Positions 10,303 to 22,942 of a stretch of DNA of 64,000 nucleotides are shown piece after piece. The position numbers were made by a program, and so were the translations under genes. The first letter of the stretch is position 1, and every line of letters starts with the position of its first letter. This stretch comes from Limonium bicolor. Lineage: Eukaryota > Streptophyta > Magnoliopsida > Caryophyllales > Plumbaginaceae. The notes beneath the pieces were generated by a model that was not told the origin of the DNA, made no database searches, and saw only the letters and a list, made by a program, of their open reading frames with translations. The stretch spans positions 170,062,085-170,126,084 of the forward strand of contig CM041780.1 in assembly GCA_023374045.1 (NCBI GenBank). Reading direction: 5' to 3'.

Positions 10303-13300
10303 TGACTGAATTACCGAGCTTAGGAAGTACCGAGTCAGAATTTTAGTACTTTGGGTTAAGGGTTGAGTGATAGCGTGAGAGATACGCTAGATAGGAATTT
10401 CCAGTGTGTACTGGAAACCTACAATATCCATCCCGCCCTCCACAATCCCTGTTTTATAATTTGGGCAACAACGCCAGAGAGATGGAAGTCCTCTCTTACT
10501 TGGGAATACCCGATCTGGCTGTTATTAAGTACCTCTAAAGGTACGGAGAACCTGTCATACGGTAGATCCCGGAAACTGGGAATCCCGGAGACGGTCTCCA
10601 TCTGAATGATGTTAACCGCATTTAATAGCGAAGAATGAAGGATTTTGTGTATAAGAGGATAGAATTTCCGGCAACCTGGGTCGACATGCAGAGCAGTCGA
10701 GAATAACCAGTTTGCAATGCACCAACCGTGCAACAAGCAAGAAGTGGATTAATAGAACCCGAGACGAGTGTCTACGGAATCACAGTTGATAAATAATACA
10801 CCAACGGTATACCAACCAACAAGGGAACTACAAAGTAGTGCCCAAATACGTGGAACGGGATACAAAGAGAATACAATACTAAGAAAAAGGGGTCTCCCAG
10901 AATGGGAAACGCCCTAGTTGATGATCGTCATGTGAAGACGGTGAGAAGTCACCTAGAAGGGTTATTATCAAGGCAGTAAGATCGGTGAGGGCCAACAAGG
11001 CCACTGATGACAATATGGGTAAAAACAATACCACAACCGGTATGTGTTAAACCGATAGCCAGTTAGCATGGCGCACTTGCCATAGCAAGTGCTGCTATCA
11101 GGGCTGTTCGGGAAATTTATAACCACTACAAAGTACTTAGTAAAGTACTAGAAAGTTAAATGTGATCGTCATAACAGTGGAAGGGCCTGTTAGCCTAACC
11201 CCTGTAATTGTAAGTACACCAGTCAGCAAGAAGCTAGACTTGGTTAAGGTAAAAAGATGTTGTGAAACCATGGAAATTTTCTTTCAACCCAGATTTATTC
11301 AAACCCTTTTCTTTTCAAAACCAGATTTTCTTTCAAACCAACACTTCTTTCCAACCTTCTTTTAAACCAAACCAATAAAACCAAGGGCAGATGATAGGAT
11401 ACAACAATGGATAAACTTTCCCTCGATTAAGTTCGGGAAGCATGGAATGAATATTGTCACGGGACAATATAAGGGAGTTGACAACAGAATACTTCACCTA
11501 GGCGTGTGACGGACACTACAAGTGTACCAACTGAATTGTGGGACGACCGCACTCCGCTAGGAGCTTGTGGGCCTGACAGACCTACTTATGGGTTAGTTGG
11601 GTAAGTAGTAATGTATCAGTATGGTACCCCACATATGTATACGAGTGGAGTCCGAAACACGGGAAGTAGTCGACTCCGTTCTACGGTCAGCAGTATAAGT
11701 CAAACAACAGCTAAGGATTACCATGAATGGTTGAAGTAAAGGAACCCAGTTAAGTTAACGAGACTAAAGGAATTAGTGAATTCCTTTCAACGAAATGCTT
11801 AAGAGTCAGGAGGTGTGAAGTGCACTAACTGTAATGTAAAGACATCGTATACGTCTTAAGGATCCTCAGGGATAAACATGTTAGCTGGAACGGAGACCCA
11901 GCCTGTACATGGCAAAGCAGATGCCTAATGTGGACACATTAATGTGCAATGAACGGGATGAAACTCCCAGAATGGGTACCTACACTACCAGGAAATGTTG
12001 ATCTTCACAGGAGGAGATAATAAGCCAGTTAAGAACGCAAACGGCGTGGCTAACTGAATATACCAATAAGTGTGAACCAGATGTAATGGCATGACTTAGC
12101 AACACCCAGGAGCAATCCTTAAAGGGTGTTCGCATCAACAATTGTTGCACGAAATAACGTGACAGAAACACAAGGGTTGAAACTAACACCCAGTTTAGAT
12201 ATAAGTTGTCAGGTGACGGACTGACAATCCTAAGGGGCATCCCATGAAAGGAAACGGAATGCAACGACCTTGTCATGGAGCTCAATATAACATCCAAACC
12301 ATGTAATGTTGTACAGAGAAGTACATGTGTGTGGACAGCCTACAATGAGCGCGGCTCAAGGCAAATAAGGCTTATAGGCCACAAATAAAATGTGTTATGT
12401 AAATTAGATTGATTGCAGGACTTTATGTTATACAAGTAAATGGAGTGGTAAACGAACCACTGCACTAAGAGTAGGGATACCTCTCGATGCTGTGAGACCG
12501 CAGGAGCGGTAGTTATGTGAACCAAGCTCAAGAAATATGTTAAGAATGGACGATGTTATTATTGAAAGAGAGCAGTTAGCTTAGTAGTATGTGTGTATAA
12601 AGTGAAACACCGAGCTGAATAATGCCGGCTTGTGACTCGAATGATCGATGCTCAAGGAGCATTCAGTAGTCATCCAAGTGAGTGATGAACCATAATACGA
12701 ATGATGTAAGTATATGTGTGGAAGTTAATGTGACAGTAAATACCATGTAAGTTAGGGTTATATAATAAGCACGGTGCGCAGGAAGCGACCGTTGTATAAG
12801 TGTTGTTGAATAATAATGTGGCAGATAAGACCAGTTGTGAGTTAAACTCAGTGGAGATGCAAGGTAAGCGATGTTAAACGGACTGGGCAATAAGCCAGTG
12901 GTAGATACTGTGTGATGAGGAACTCAGTGTGAATTCCATGGCGAATCGCATAAGGGATTTACTGTCAAGAGTTTACGCCTCTGCACTCTGTATGACTGAG
13001 TGTTTTGGTATTGCACTTGCGCAGTGATGATCGAGTGGGATAGCTAGGAATTGGAAACATGTTAATTGTAGAGGAATAATATTATAATGGCCGATGCATA
13101 GGAAATGCAAGGCCGCACCAATAAAAGAGTGCTTGTACAAAACCAAATGTGGAGACATGATTAACAGTAAGTGACTACAGTAGCACTAACTGCCAAATAT
13201 CGGTATGGAATATACCCCAAATGTTGTAAATAGCTGAGAGAGCACTACACACTAGGTAGTAGCTCAATCTCAACCGACAGTAAGTCGGAAGGGAACAAGT

Positions 13301-15081
13301 CAATCATTGTGAAATACATAGCTGTATACACAGTAAGTTGTTATGGAAGTGGATAGAAAGTTTATAACTCACCGAATTCGCTAACGGTAAGAGATACCAC
13401 GCGTCGGTTGAGAAACCATTGTTACCAAGATGAAGGTCACAATTGGGGGTGTACAATACAGTGAGAATAACAAATGGGGCAATTAAGCTCTACAGTCATT
13501 AGAGTTTCGCAGCAGAAACTAGTGAGCCAGTGATACAAGTGTTAAATGTACATGGTGAACATGAGTGAATGGCTAATTATTAACGCCTAGTAGCCTAACA
13601 GGCCAGAATCGAAACCAGTTAAGAGTTAAAGCAAACTCCAATGAGAATTCTTGGTTTAGGAACTAAACCGCCAATATGGTTAAGATCCTCTAATCAGAAT
13701 GCATTGTATAATAGACCGCGTGGAAGTTAAACCACTTCACGACGGCAGAACATTTTAAGCCAATGTTTAGTGATTGATTACGTGGGCGTAATCCCTTTTA
13801 AGGGGGGTAGAGCGCAAAACCACTTAGTGTATATTACCGTACAAGTGTACGTAGTGTATGTGACTTATATTGTGCATAGCACAAAATTATATTATTGTTT
13901 TGATGATTGGTGTGTGTGTTACGTAAACATACATTCATTCATGGTTTAATTGTGGTAATTGCGCACAGAAGATGCGAATACCATTGTGATAAGTGTGTGT
14001 ATTTGTTAACAGCCGTGTGTGATAGTACAAGTGTGGGGAGTAGAGAAACTCCCGGGGGAACAAAAGCCCCGACAGTGTATAAATGTGAAATAGTGTGTTG
14101 TATTTTGATAAAATATATATGTATATATATACTATATAGTGATTCATGAAAGAATACGAAACTGACATAGAACCTAGTGAGAATGAGATTCCCTAGGTAA
14201 CTACATTTAAGTGAATGGAAATAACTGATAGACGAAGTCCTATCCCTTGGAGATGTTATGATCATGACTAGAATGATTTAAAAGATAGAAAATTGGAAAT
14301 GAGTGATTTAATTGATGCTTGAAAATGAAGTGGGAGGTGGAACTTGATTTGCATGTGATCAAGGGAAGCCGAACACAAATTGGGGTGGAAGGATAGTTCA
14401 ACACTGATGCTGATCACATTAGGGTTAGATGATTCTTGAAGCTCCCTATAAGTGGTCACAAATAACCACGCTAAGAAAGGAAGCAAAGAGCATAAGTTGG
14501 ACTTGGAGTTATGTGTGTTTTCAAAAGGATTTTGAATTGGTATTTATAAAACGTTGATAGATACTTTACATAATTAAAGTTCTCTTACTTAACCTCACAA
14601 GGAAATTTTAAACTTAAGTGATTGTTTTGATCTCCCAAGGACACGGGGACAGAAGGTGTCCATCGCGACCGGGTTCTGCGGGATCACAGTGTATACCAAA
14701 GATATTTTTGATTGCAATACATGCTATGACATGTTGTTTGGTATGTGTGATAAAGGTTATTTTGACTTTGATCTCCTAAAGTGTATGCTATCAAGACCTA
14801 TGAGTCTAAATGTGTTGTGTTACATAGACCTATGTGTCTAAATGTTGTTATGTTACCCAAGACCAGTGAGTCAAAGGGGTTGTTATGTATGTGTAAGTGT
14901 TGTTAAGATACCCGGACCATTGAGTCCGAGGTTATCATGTGAATATGTTATGTTATGTGGGATGTGAATGTGTTGCCCGGACCATTAAGTCCGAGGTTGT
15001 GATGTAAAGTGTGTTTGGTTATGGAAGTTTTATGGCTGTAAGTAATCCCCGTATTCTAATCTAATGATGTGTGGGAAATGT
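10303..15081 (+). other. Element A internal region, non-coding
   Basis: About 4.8 kb without a convincing reading frame; all open frames are short and show no known domain. Blocks at 10470-10515, 10661-10705 and 14341-14470 can be aligned by eye with element F (58668-58722, 58805-58850, 62065-62190), so parts are conserved without coding. The stretch 13811-14150 is TG-rich with an AT run near 14115. I see no gene here. Confidence 0.8.
13776..13810 (+). promoter_or_regulatory. Element A inner polypurine tract with stem-loop
   Basis: The stem GATTACG/CGTAATC with loop TGGG (13776-13793) is followed two bases later by TTTTAAGGGGGGTAG. The same module (same stem and loop) is at 63298-63333 in element F. 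It lies 1.3 kb upstream of the terminal tract, against about 0.35-0.4 kb in B, C and F. Confidence 0.8.
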
Positions 15082-15117
15082 GAACTTTGAGGACGAAGTT
15101 CTTTTAAGGGGGGTAGA
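15082..15117 (+). promoter_or_regulatory. Element A terminal polypurine tract with stem-loop
   Basis: GAACTT...AAGTTC (15082-15101) is followed directly by TTTTAAGGGGGGTAG, which ends two bases before the 3' LTR. This is the normal primer position for plus-strand DNA synthesis. Confidence 0.88.
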
Positions 15118-15118
15118 T

Positions 15119-18100
15119 TGAAATACCCCAAACCTTGGTATGTTGTGTAAATGTTAAAATATGGTATGTAAAGGCTAAAAGTGCCTTAGAAACATCAGTG
15201 AACAATTTAAACCATAGTAAATGCAATAAAGCACTAAGATACGGTTTGACCAAAAACATGCTCTAAGTTATGAGCGAACTTGGTTAGGACCAAAGAGCCT
15301 ACCAAGACTTAATAACATTTAATTATGATTTTATAAGGCTAATTAAGTCCTTAGGAAACCTTGGTAGACAATGAAACCAAACAAAACATAAATAAATACC
15401 TTAAGGTCAATATGGGCTAAAATGTGCTCTAAGCTTGGGATAAATGTGTATAAGACCTAATGGTCATACCTATGCCTTATTTATATGTTAATGAACATAT
15501 TAAATCAGTTACTAAAGAAAACCAAGCTTGAAAACAAGTTAAAACACAAAAAGTGCTTTAAGGAGTCTTAAAGCACGTTTTTGAAAAATTGTCTTGTAAA
15601 TGAGTTTTGAATGGCTAAATGTCCATCATTACTCTTTAATTAACATGTGTACTATATAGTATCACATTTATAAGTCTATATCAATGGGAAATCAAAAATT
15701 TCACAACAATGTGCCTTGTTTTCATGAATAGTATCTTTTATAAGCTAGTTGTAACATATAATGTTATAAGTAATTAAATTGGTCAACAAAGACTATAATA
15801 CCCCTTAAGTAATAAAGGGGGCCGGTTTTTAAGTGTGGTGACTCACCACTCTTGTTAACATATCAAATAAGTAAAGAATGACTAGTTAAGGTACTATTTG
15901 CTTTATAAGTTACAAATATCTTCTAAAAAGCAAGTCTATCTTCATTCTCACTTCCTTTCTCATTTCACACGGTTCCAACCTTCTCCTTCCTCCTTCTTTC
16001 GTTCTCTCACGGTAATACAGCACCACCACCATGGAAGTCCATCTTTGATCTCTTGTAAAATCTAGCTCACTTATCCAAATCAAAACAAACACCACCATTC
16101 TCTTCCTCTCATCAAGCTCTTCATTTCTATCTTTTCAAAATTTCAAGAGCCCCATTTCGGTGCCATGGAGTTCCACCATTGAAGGAGCTTGAGCTTGTCT
16201 TTTGACATATTATTGATCTCCTTTGCTTCTAGGTAAGGAATCTCAAAGAAAAATCAAGTTTCCTCCATGTTTTGTTGTTGACCGAAAATACTCATTGATG
16301 GAGCTCTTTGTGTGACTTTTTTCTAGCTTCATTCCAATCTCTTATGGACTAGGTGGAGTCCTCTCTTCATAGATATTCAAACCCTCTTCAAAGATTAAGG
16401 TAAAACAACTACATTAATGTTTGAAATAATGTAAACCTAGGGTTTACAATGAGATGAAGCATAAAGCTTTATACTCATTTCAATGTTGGTATATTGTTTA
16501 GTAGTTGACAAGGAAAAATTCCTATCGGTTTTAAGAGGAAACAAGAAAGAAGTTGTGAGAAAAAGAGGTAAATGTGCTATCTCAATGTGGTTTAATGCCT
16601 TAGGAGAAATGAGCTTATATTGCTTGTTAAAATGATCTAAGGAGCCAAAGGTGAATGACCTAGTGAAATGCTCTCAAGGAGTTTATTAAGGGCATATGTA
16701 TTGTTGGGTGTATTTGCAGGTCAAAGGCATTATTTATGTGGGAAATTCAGTGTTTAAGGTTTATGCAATTTAAGGGCCTAAGAGCCATGTTATTTAAGGG
16801 CCTAAGTGCCAAGCAATTTAAGTTATGCACTATATTGTCATGTAGTGCTAAATGTGTGAAGTTTGTGTATAAAAAATGTGTTTGATGGATTTTAGGTGTT
16901 TTTGGATGAAATAAGGTAAAAACCTAAGTGTTGGATGTGAGTATGTACAAGAGAAGCTATGGCCAAATTTTGGAAAATGTGTGAGAAGTTCTAAGTGTTC
17001 TAAGAAAGTTTTGGTGAACTAGGAAGTTGTTTAAGGTTTAGGTAATGTTGATATCCAAGGAATAAGTGATGTTTAGGTAAGATGTGAAAAAGAGGTTTAG
17101 TTTAGAGTAAGAAAAGAAGCTTGAGAGATGATGTTAAGGTGTAGAGGAAACACCTTGGTATAGTGGTCATTAAAGGTAAAATACCACTTAGAAATCTTAA
17201 GGAGAAAACAACATAAGTGTTAGGAATTTTGGTAAGAAGAGAGTAAGTGTTTAAGGAGTTATAAAATGAGTTTTATGGATGTTATATGAAGGTTTAAGGG
17301 TGCTACATGATGTTAGAACACATTAGGAGGCTTGAGGAAAAGTTTGGAGAAAGTTTGACAAGTTTTGGACAACTTCTGATGTTGTCCGACCCAGTGGTCC
17401 GACCCAGGGTGGGTCGGACAGCCTCTGTTAAGTCACCCGTTGATGTTTCTGGAATGGTCCGACCCAGAGGTCTTGGGTCGGACATGGGTCGGACATGAGT
17501 ATTTAGCAGACGGGAAAAGTTTCTGGAACGGTCCGACCCAGCTGTTGGTCGGACGGCCCAAAATTATGCAAAAAAAAAAGAAAGACAATGTGGTAAGGAG
17601 AATCAAAGTGATATTTTGGTTTTAGAATATGCCTAAGTTCATGTATGAAGTTTGGGTAATTAATGGAGGTGGAGAAATAATGCAACAAGGTTTGAAAAAT
17701 GCAATTCTACCAAGTCTGTAGCTTTTGTCCGGGACCTAGGTCATGGTTCAAGTCCCGGACCAGGGGTGTAAAATAGGCCGAGAGTCACATAAGGATGTGG
17801 TCCGGGACTTAGGCCTTGTATAAGGTCCCGGACCACCCCATTTTAAAAGGCCGAGACTTGAGTTAGCATATGGTCCGGGACTTAAGAAGAGGACCAAGTC
17901 CCGGACCACTATAAAAACATTGTTTTAGGTTATTAAAAGATGTCTAATGATGGGGATTGATGGATAATGATGTTATAAGGTTGTGTAGGACATGTTAGGT
18001 GAGTTATAGTCACAATTTGGGGGTGAAAAGTTGAAGTAAAATGAAAGAGTGAAACATGCTAAAAATGTAAAGTTATTTAACCAAGTCAACGGGGAAAAGT

Positions 18101-19816
18101 TATAAGCATTAGACTTTAAACAAACATGTTACCCCAATGTTAATAAAAGTCCATGTAATGTTGTCAGTTGTTCGAGAATTGCTCGAGGAACATAAGTGGA
18201 CGTGGTAAAGTGGACTCCGGTGACAGGTATGGTTTTCTTGCAACCTGTGTCCTACCGGATTACACCGGCTTGTATGCCAATGTGTTTTTCTGTATGTTTG
18301 CCACGTTGTAAGATAAAACATGTAATGAGTTTATAGTAATTCATATATGTGGCGTGTTCAACTCCGATACCATTTAACCTCGGCAGTGTTAACCTTAGTT
18401 AACTGAGTCTAGGATCACATGAGAGTTCGGTATTCGGAGTAAACGACCCGAACCATGGGACGTACTAACCACAGCTATGCGTGTGTTAAATGTGTGATAT
18501 GTGTATGTGAATGTAGGGATCTCCCTTATGTGTCTAACACAGTTGTAATACTGTATGATGTGTAGATGTGATAGACTCCATAGTGGGGTTCTAACTAATA
18601 TCTAAAGTAAGTATGTACTAACAGTAGTGAGGAATCCGGTTTGGCCGGTCGCTGCGTTGTTTGGGAGAGGGTATCCTTCTTAGCCTTACCCTTCTCTTTG
18701 ATATGGTTGTTTCCCTCACGGGTTATGATCTCCCATTAGCTTATTCCAAAGCTTAGCTATTCTGACTTATGATCGGTTTAGGGGGAACATGTGTTTGTGT
18801 GGTGTGTTCGGGCCTCCAAACCCGAACCATCTTAACTTAAGTTACTCGTCCAACTATTAGGACGGTAATGAGTGTTGTTGTTGTTGTATAACGAGCTTAC
18901 CATGAGAGTGACACCATTCTCTAGGCTCACCAGTGAATTAACTATGTTTGGGTCGGTTCCTAAGAGGACCGTTCCCGTTATGTTATGTGATGTTGTTGTA
19001 AAGCAATTTCTATTGCGATGTTATCATGTGCACGTCGAAACGTGAAAAGTGTTGTTATGTTTGTTATGTGAGTAATGTTATATGTTGTAAAATATGGAGT
19101 GTGTGGATCATGGAAATGAATCCCAGTTTGTGATAAGAGGCGTTTAAGGTTAACCCGATTTAAGGGTAAGTGTCGTCTATCAAGGAAGTAGCTCCATTAG
19201 AGGAGGAACACTCTAGGGATAATGAATACCATGAGTGATTTATCATGTAAGGATGTATTATCCGTTTGTTGAGCCCATTGAGGCGAATTGTTATGTGTTA
19301 TGTGTTTACAGTTGCATGCATGATTTAAATATAATCAATCGCATGCTAAGATGACAATTAGTTGTGCGTGGCCCGGTAGCATGTGGGCTGCGGGATTACC
19401 ATACCAGCAAAGGTGCTGAGCCCCTTGGGGGCCACCCTTTCTCTTCTTTTCCTGTTTCAGGTACAGAGAGCTGGAAGCCGTTCGAGAGTAGGACGGGGTA
19501 GACATTGTACATGGGTAATCATTTAAGTGTATATATACAGTAGGTGTAGTAAGACCGAAATTGTTATCGGCATCAGTTTATAAATACTCGGTATAGTTGA
19601 AAGGTGTGTGTTGTCGTTGTTGTTAATGGAAATGGATAGTAATGTGTAGTCGCTCGGGAATTTAGCCCATCAGACCGGTACAATATACATGTATTAGCCT
19701 TGTTAGCCACGTGGGTGGTTAACGGCGTGTAACACCAAGAGTTAAGTAAAGTGTTGAAGTTTGTTTTCCGCTGCAGTTTGTTGTTAAGTGTGTATGTTGT
19801 TGGATGGGGTGTTACA
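15119..19816 (+). repeat. Element A 3' LTR
   Basis: Direct copy of 5572-10270. Differences are scattered substitutions and many one- or two-base indels, often in runs, concentrated in 15.9-18.6 kb. Hairpin arrays are at 17383-17558 and 17727-17908, the acceptor-like CAG ends at 19460, and the terminus is GTTACA at 19816. Confidence 0.93.
17383..17908 (+). repeat. Hairpin arrays in A 3' LTR
   Basis: Same two arrays as in the 5' LTR: GTCCGACCC type at 17383-17558 and GTCCGGGAC type at 17727-17908. The final stem is perfect here. The first array has one unit fewer than its 5' counterpart. Confidence 0.85.
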
Positions 19817-19821
19817 TCGAG

Positions 19822-21540
19822 TTGGTCCGGGACTTAAGACCTGGACAAGGTCCCGGACCAACCAAAAACTGTAAAAATAAGTGCGTAAGATGGGTATTAA
19901 GGTAAGGAAGTGAATGGTAATGATAGTATAAGATCATTAGGACTTAATTAAGGATGTTTAAAGGACATTAGGAGTATAAACAAGTTTTGAAACTAAGGAA
20001 GATTAAGTAAACCATATGTAAGTATAAGAAATGTAAAGGTATAGTAAGTATGAGTTAAGAAACGAAAGAGTAATCGAGTTTGGTTAACGATAGTTAGATT
20101 AATCATTCAATTGTATGTGTATCATAGGATCTGATTTGTGAACACCGGAGGAACGTTGGGATACAAGTACGACGGTGAACGGTATGAATTCCTCATGCCC
20201 CGTATGCTACCTTGGTTACTCTGATTTGTGTGTTGTGTGCTAATTGATCACCATACAAGATAAATGCACGAATCGGAGTTATCATGCGTACTTGTGAATA
20301 TGTAGTGTTGTATGTTGTGAATATTCTTTTAAATCTCAGTTTGTATAATTCATGAAATGTATGAATGAAAATGAATGTGTGTGTGTATGATGTAACGGAT
20401 TGTGACCGAATGTGTTTGAGATTGGACTTCTAACTGATTCCTAACCAGCTAACCAGTCTAACTTAAATTGGTAATTAAATTGGAATGAGTAGAAGTCCGA
20501 TATAGTTTCGGCCACGCGTGAGGATGAGGAGACACAAGAGGTTGGATCCGATTCCTGACTCTTAAACTGGTCCGCGGCCCAAACCCCTTAAATGGGTAGC
20601 ATCCCGGATTGGTGAGTCAAGTAAAGCCTGGTGGTGGGACGGTGTAGTCCCTACCCAGAGGCCATACCGGCTTAACATGAGTATGAGTAAGTAAGTATGA
20701 GTAAGTAAAAGCAAGTAAATGAGTATGGAAAGGTAAGCAAGTAAAGTATGAAAGAGAATGAGTAAGTATTGTGTAATGAGTAAAAGAGTAATAAGCATTC
20801 CGATTAAACCGGATGCGTAACCTGGCTAACCTTTGTGAAGGTAAGTTGTGTATGCTAATGTATTGCCGTCTTGGATTATATATTGAATTGTGTATGAACG
20901 TATGTTGTATGCAAAGCATGTATGTATGTGAATAATGAACCGCATGTTTAAGTGGACGTCAAATAGTCGGCGTGCCCTTGTTAGCACTCGGTATATGCGG
21001 AGTTTATGCGCAGCTTTTTGCTGAGCCCCTTGGGGCACCGTTTTTAATATGAATGCAAGTGCAAGAGAGGGATGAAGCGGTTGAAGACTTAGTTCATTTT
21101 CTTTGTCTTCTTTTTTATTGTAAACAATGGATTATGAATGGTGTACTAAGTAGTACACGGCTGTAGCTTTTTGAGTAGCCGGTGTACCATGGGGTACACC
21201 TTTTTTTGGATATTGATAGAATGGGAATTGGTATAGATGAGTAGCTGGTAGAAACTCATTCTTTTTGGAAACTTAGAAATGATGTAATCGAATATACTTT
21301 GACACTCGGTAATCCATTAATGTGAGCGAAAGGTATTTTTTATTCAGTAAGCAATGTTTTAGTAGCTCGGTATACTATGATCATCAGACTGTGACTGTAA
21401 GTAGTGTGAGCCTTGCTAGCCGTACGGGCGGTTAGCGGTGTTGTATCACCCACCGTAGTAAGTAGTAATTCCGCTGCGTGTAACTTGATTATTGGGATGA
21501 TTGGACGGTAAGTACAGGATTAGCGGTTGGGGTGTTACGA
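19822..21540 (+). repeat. Element B 5' LTR, second part
   Basis: Continuation of the LTR interrupted by element A. It starts with the fourth hairpin (19822-19862) and ends GGGGTGTTACGA, with one extra G relative to the 3' LTR end GTTACA. The acceptor-like CAG present in the 3' LTR (39633-39635) is CAA here (21055-21057), so any leader splicing of transcripts from this copy would be impaired. The stem-loop pair GCTG/CCCC-GGGG lies just before it. Confidence 0.9.
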
Positions 21541-21799
21541 AAAGTGGTATCAGAGCGAAGTGTCACTCTGATGTCCATAGTTACTGAGCGTAGGGAATTA
21601 CCGAGTTAGGATTTCAACCGTCTTAAGACGAACACTTAGAAACCTAACTAGGAACGACCGTTGTTGACAACGGATACCCTTGACGTTCTTATGAACGATA
21701 CCTTTGCTTAAATTCGTGACCAATGGGTCTTGTCACTTGTCGCATGCCACTAACCCTTGATCACATGTATGAAGCCTAATGTGGATGTTAATTATTCAG
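21541..21799 (+). other. Element B primer-binding site and untranslated leader
   Basis: TGGTATCAGAGC (21546-21557) matches initiator tRNA-Met. TCAGAGCGA (21551-21559) pairs with TCACTCTGA (21564-21572) with a single C-A mismatch, loop AGTG. About 230 bases of leader follow before the gag start. Confidence 0.88.
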
Positions 21800-22464
21800 A
21801 TGTCAGGAAGAGGTCCAGGTCACCCTCGAGGAGGGGCCAATGATGGACCGGGCGCGCAGACGATAGCTGAGATCGTCGCCGCCACGGTAGCGCAGATGCT
21901 ACCTCAGGTAATCACTACTATGCAACAGAATCAGCAGAATCAGCAGACTCAAGCGGGACCAATCCCTCCCCCTCCACCAGAGAAGTAAACTGGGTAAAAG
22001 CTATCGCAGATCTCCGTCCTCCATGCTTTAGAGGCGAGAGCGATCCTGCTAAACTTGAAGCTTACATCTCCGAAATGGAGACCGCATTTGAGACCCTCGA
22101 ATGTCCTGCTGGAGTTCGAGTTAGAGTTGCAGCCTACTATCTGAAAGATGTAGCCATGGATTGGTGGAAGCTAGTCAAATAAGAGCATGTTAATGACCCT
22201 ACCTTCGATTGGGACTCCTTTGCATCCCTCCTCCGATCCAAATACTACCCCGAGAATGTCAAAACAAAGAAGAGGCTAGAGCTGGATGCCTTGAAAATGA
22301 CAGAGAAGATGTCTGTCGATGAATACTACCACACCTTCACTTCTATCCTCCGTCTCCTACCCGACCTTGGGTACACCGGCCAGGTGTTGGTCGATCGCTT
22401 CTATGGCGGTCTGAGCCATCGCCTACGGTACGGTATGGGCTATACACGATTTACCTCCCTTCAG

Positions 22465-22579
22465 GTAAATATCGGTTAACCCTTAGTATCATTTCAATTC
22501 CTTAAATTCCTTGAATTCCTTGAATATTTTTCTTATCTTCTTTTCAAATAAGAATCCCGGCTAATACCTGAAACTTCAG
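22465..22579 (+). other. Candidate intron 1 in B gag (phase 0)
   Basis: 115 bases, TTCAG|GTAAAT...ACTTCAG|GAG, AT-rich and pyrimidine-rich inside, with stops in frame. Removing it joins the gag core to the basic linker in frame. The CTTCAGG heptamer at both borders could alternatively be a small insertion duplication. Confidence 0.65.
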
Positions 22580-22859
22580 GAGTGTTATCACGCGGCTTCT
22601 CGCGTTGAGATCACTTGCCAGCTAAGGGATGAAGAAACCGCGCTGAAGCGCAAGGCTAACAACAAGAACACCAGTTCTGAGGAGCAGAATCAGGGTAAGA
22701 ACTGGAAAAAGAAGAAGGGAAGTTTCTTCCAGCAATCCCAGAAGAAATTCCCCAGTGAGAGCAGTGCCCATGCTGAGAAGGGCAGCCCGGTTGAGATTCT
22801 TCAACTAGGCTCATCTGCACCGGTGGCTGCGAAGCCGCTGAGATCACACCCACCTAAGG

Positions 22860-22942
22860 GTAAACTTCTATTTCTAATTGTATTCATATAAGTATCATAT
22901 CTAGTATATCCACGCACACATGTGCTAACCCTCTAACCTTAG
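22860..22942 (+). other. Candidate intron 2 in B gag (phase 1)
   Basis: 83 bases, AAGG|GTAAAC...AACCTTAG|GT, AT-rich with no open frame. The upstream exon ends after one base of a codon and the downstream exon supplies two, so the zinc-knuckle region is read in frame. Confidence 0.7.

Larger units (their letters stand above)
5572..19816 (+). mobile_element. Element A: complete non-coding retrotransposon with 4.7 kb LTRs
   Basis: Two near-identical direct repeats of 4699 and 4698 bases (5572-10270 and 15119-19816) flank 4.85 kb that contains a primer site and two polypurine tracts but no recognisable gag or pol. This matches the class known as LARDs (large retrotransposon derivatives such as barley Sukkula), which depend on proteins from an autonomous partner. 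Left flank ATGAG and right flank TCGAG are a decayed 5-bp duplication; the uninterrupted copy of the target at 38394 reads ATGAG followed by TTGGTCC, confirming the site. The LTR termini, primer site and tract architecture match element B, a plausible type of helper. Confidence 0.93.

Noticed and set aside
10363..10736. Gene-like open frames at the start of element A's interior
   Set aside because: Short, overlapping on both strands, no gag motifs; the homologous part of F is not open in the same frame.
5572..19816. Large tandem or segmental duplication
   Set aside because: The repeats begin TG and end CA, are followed by a primer site and preceded by a polypurine tract, and the target site is known from 38394; they are LTRs.
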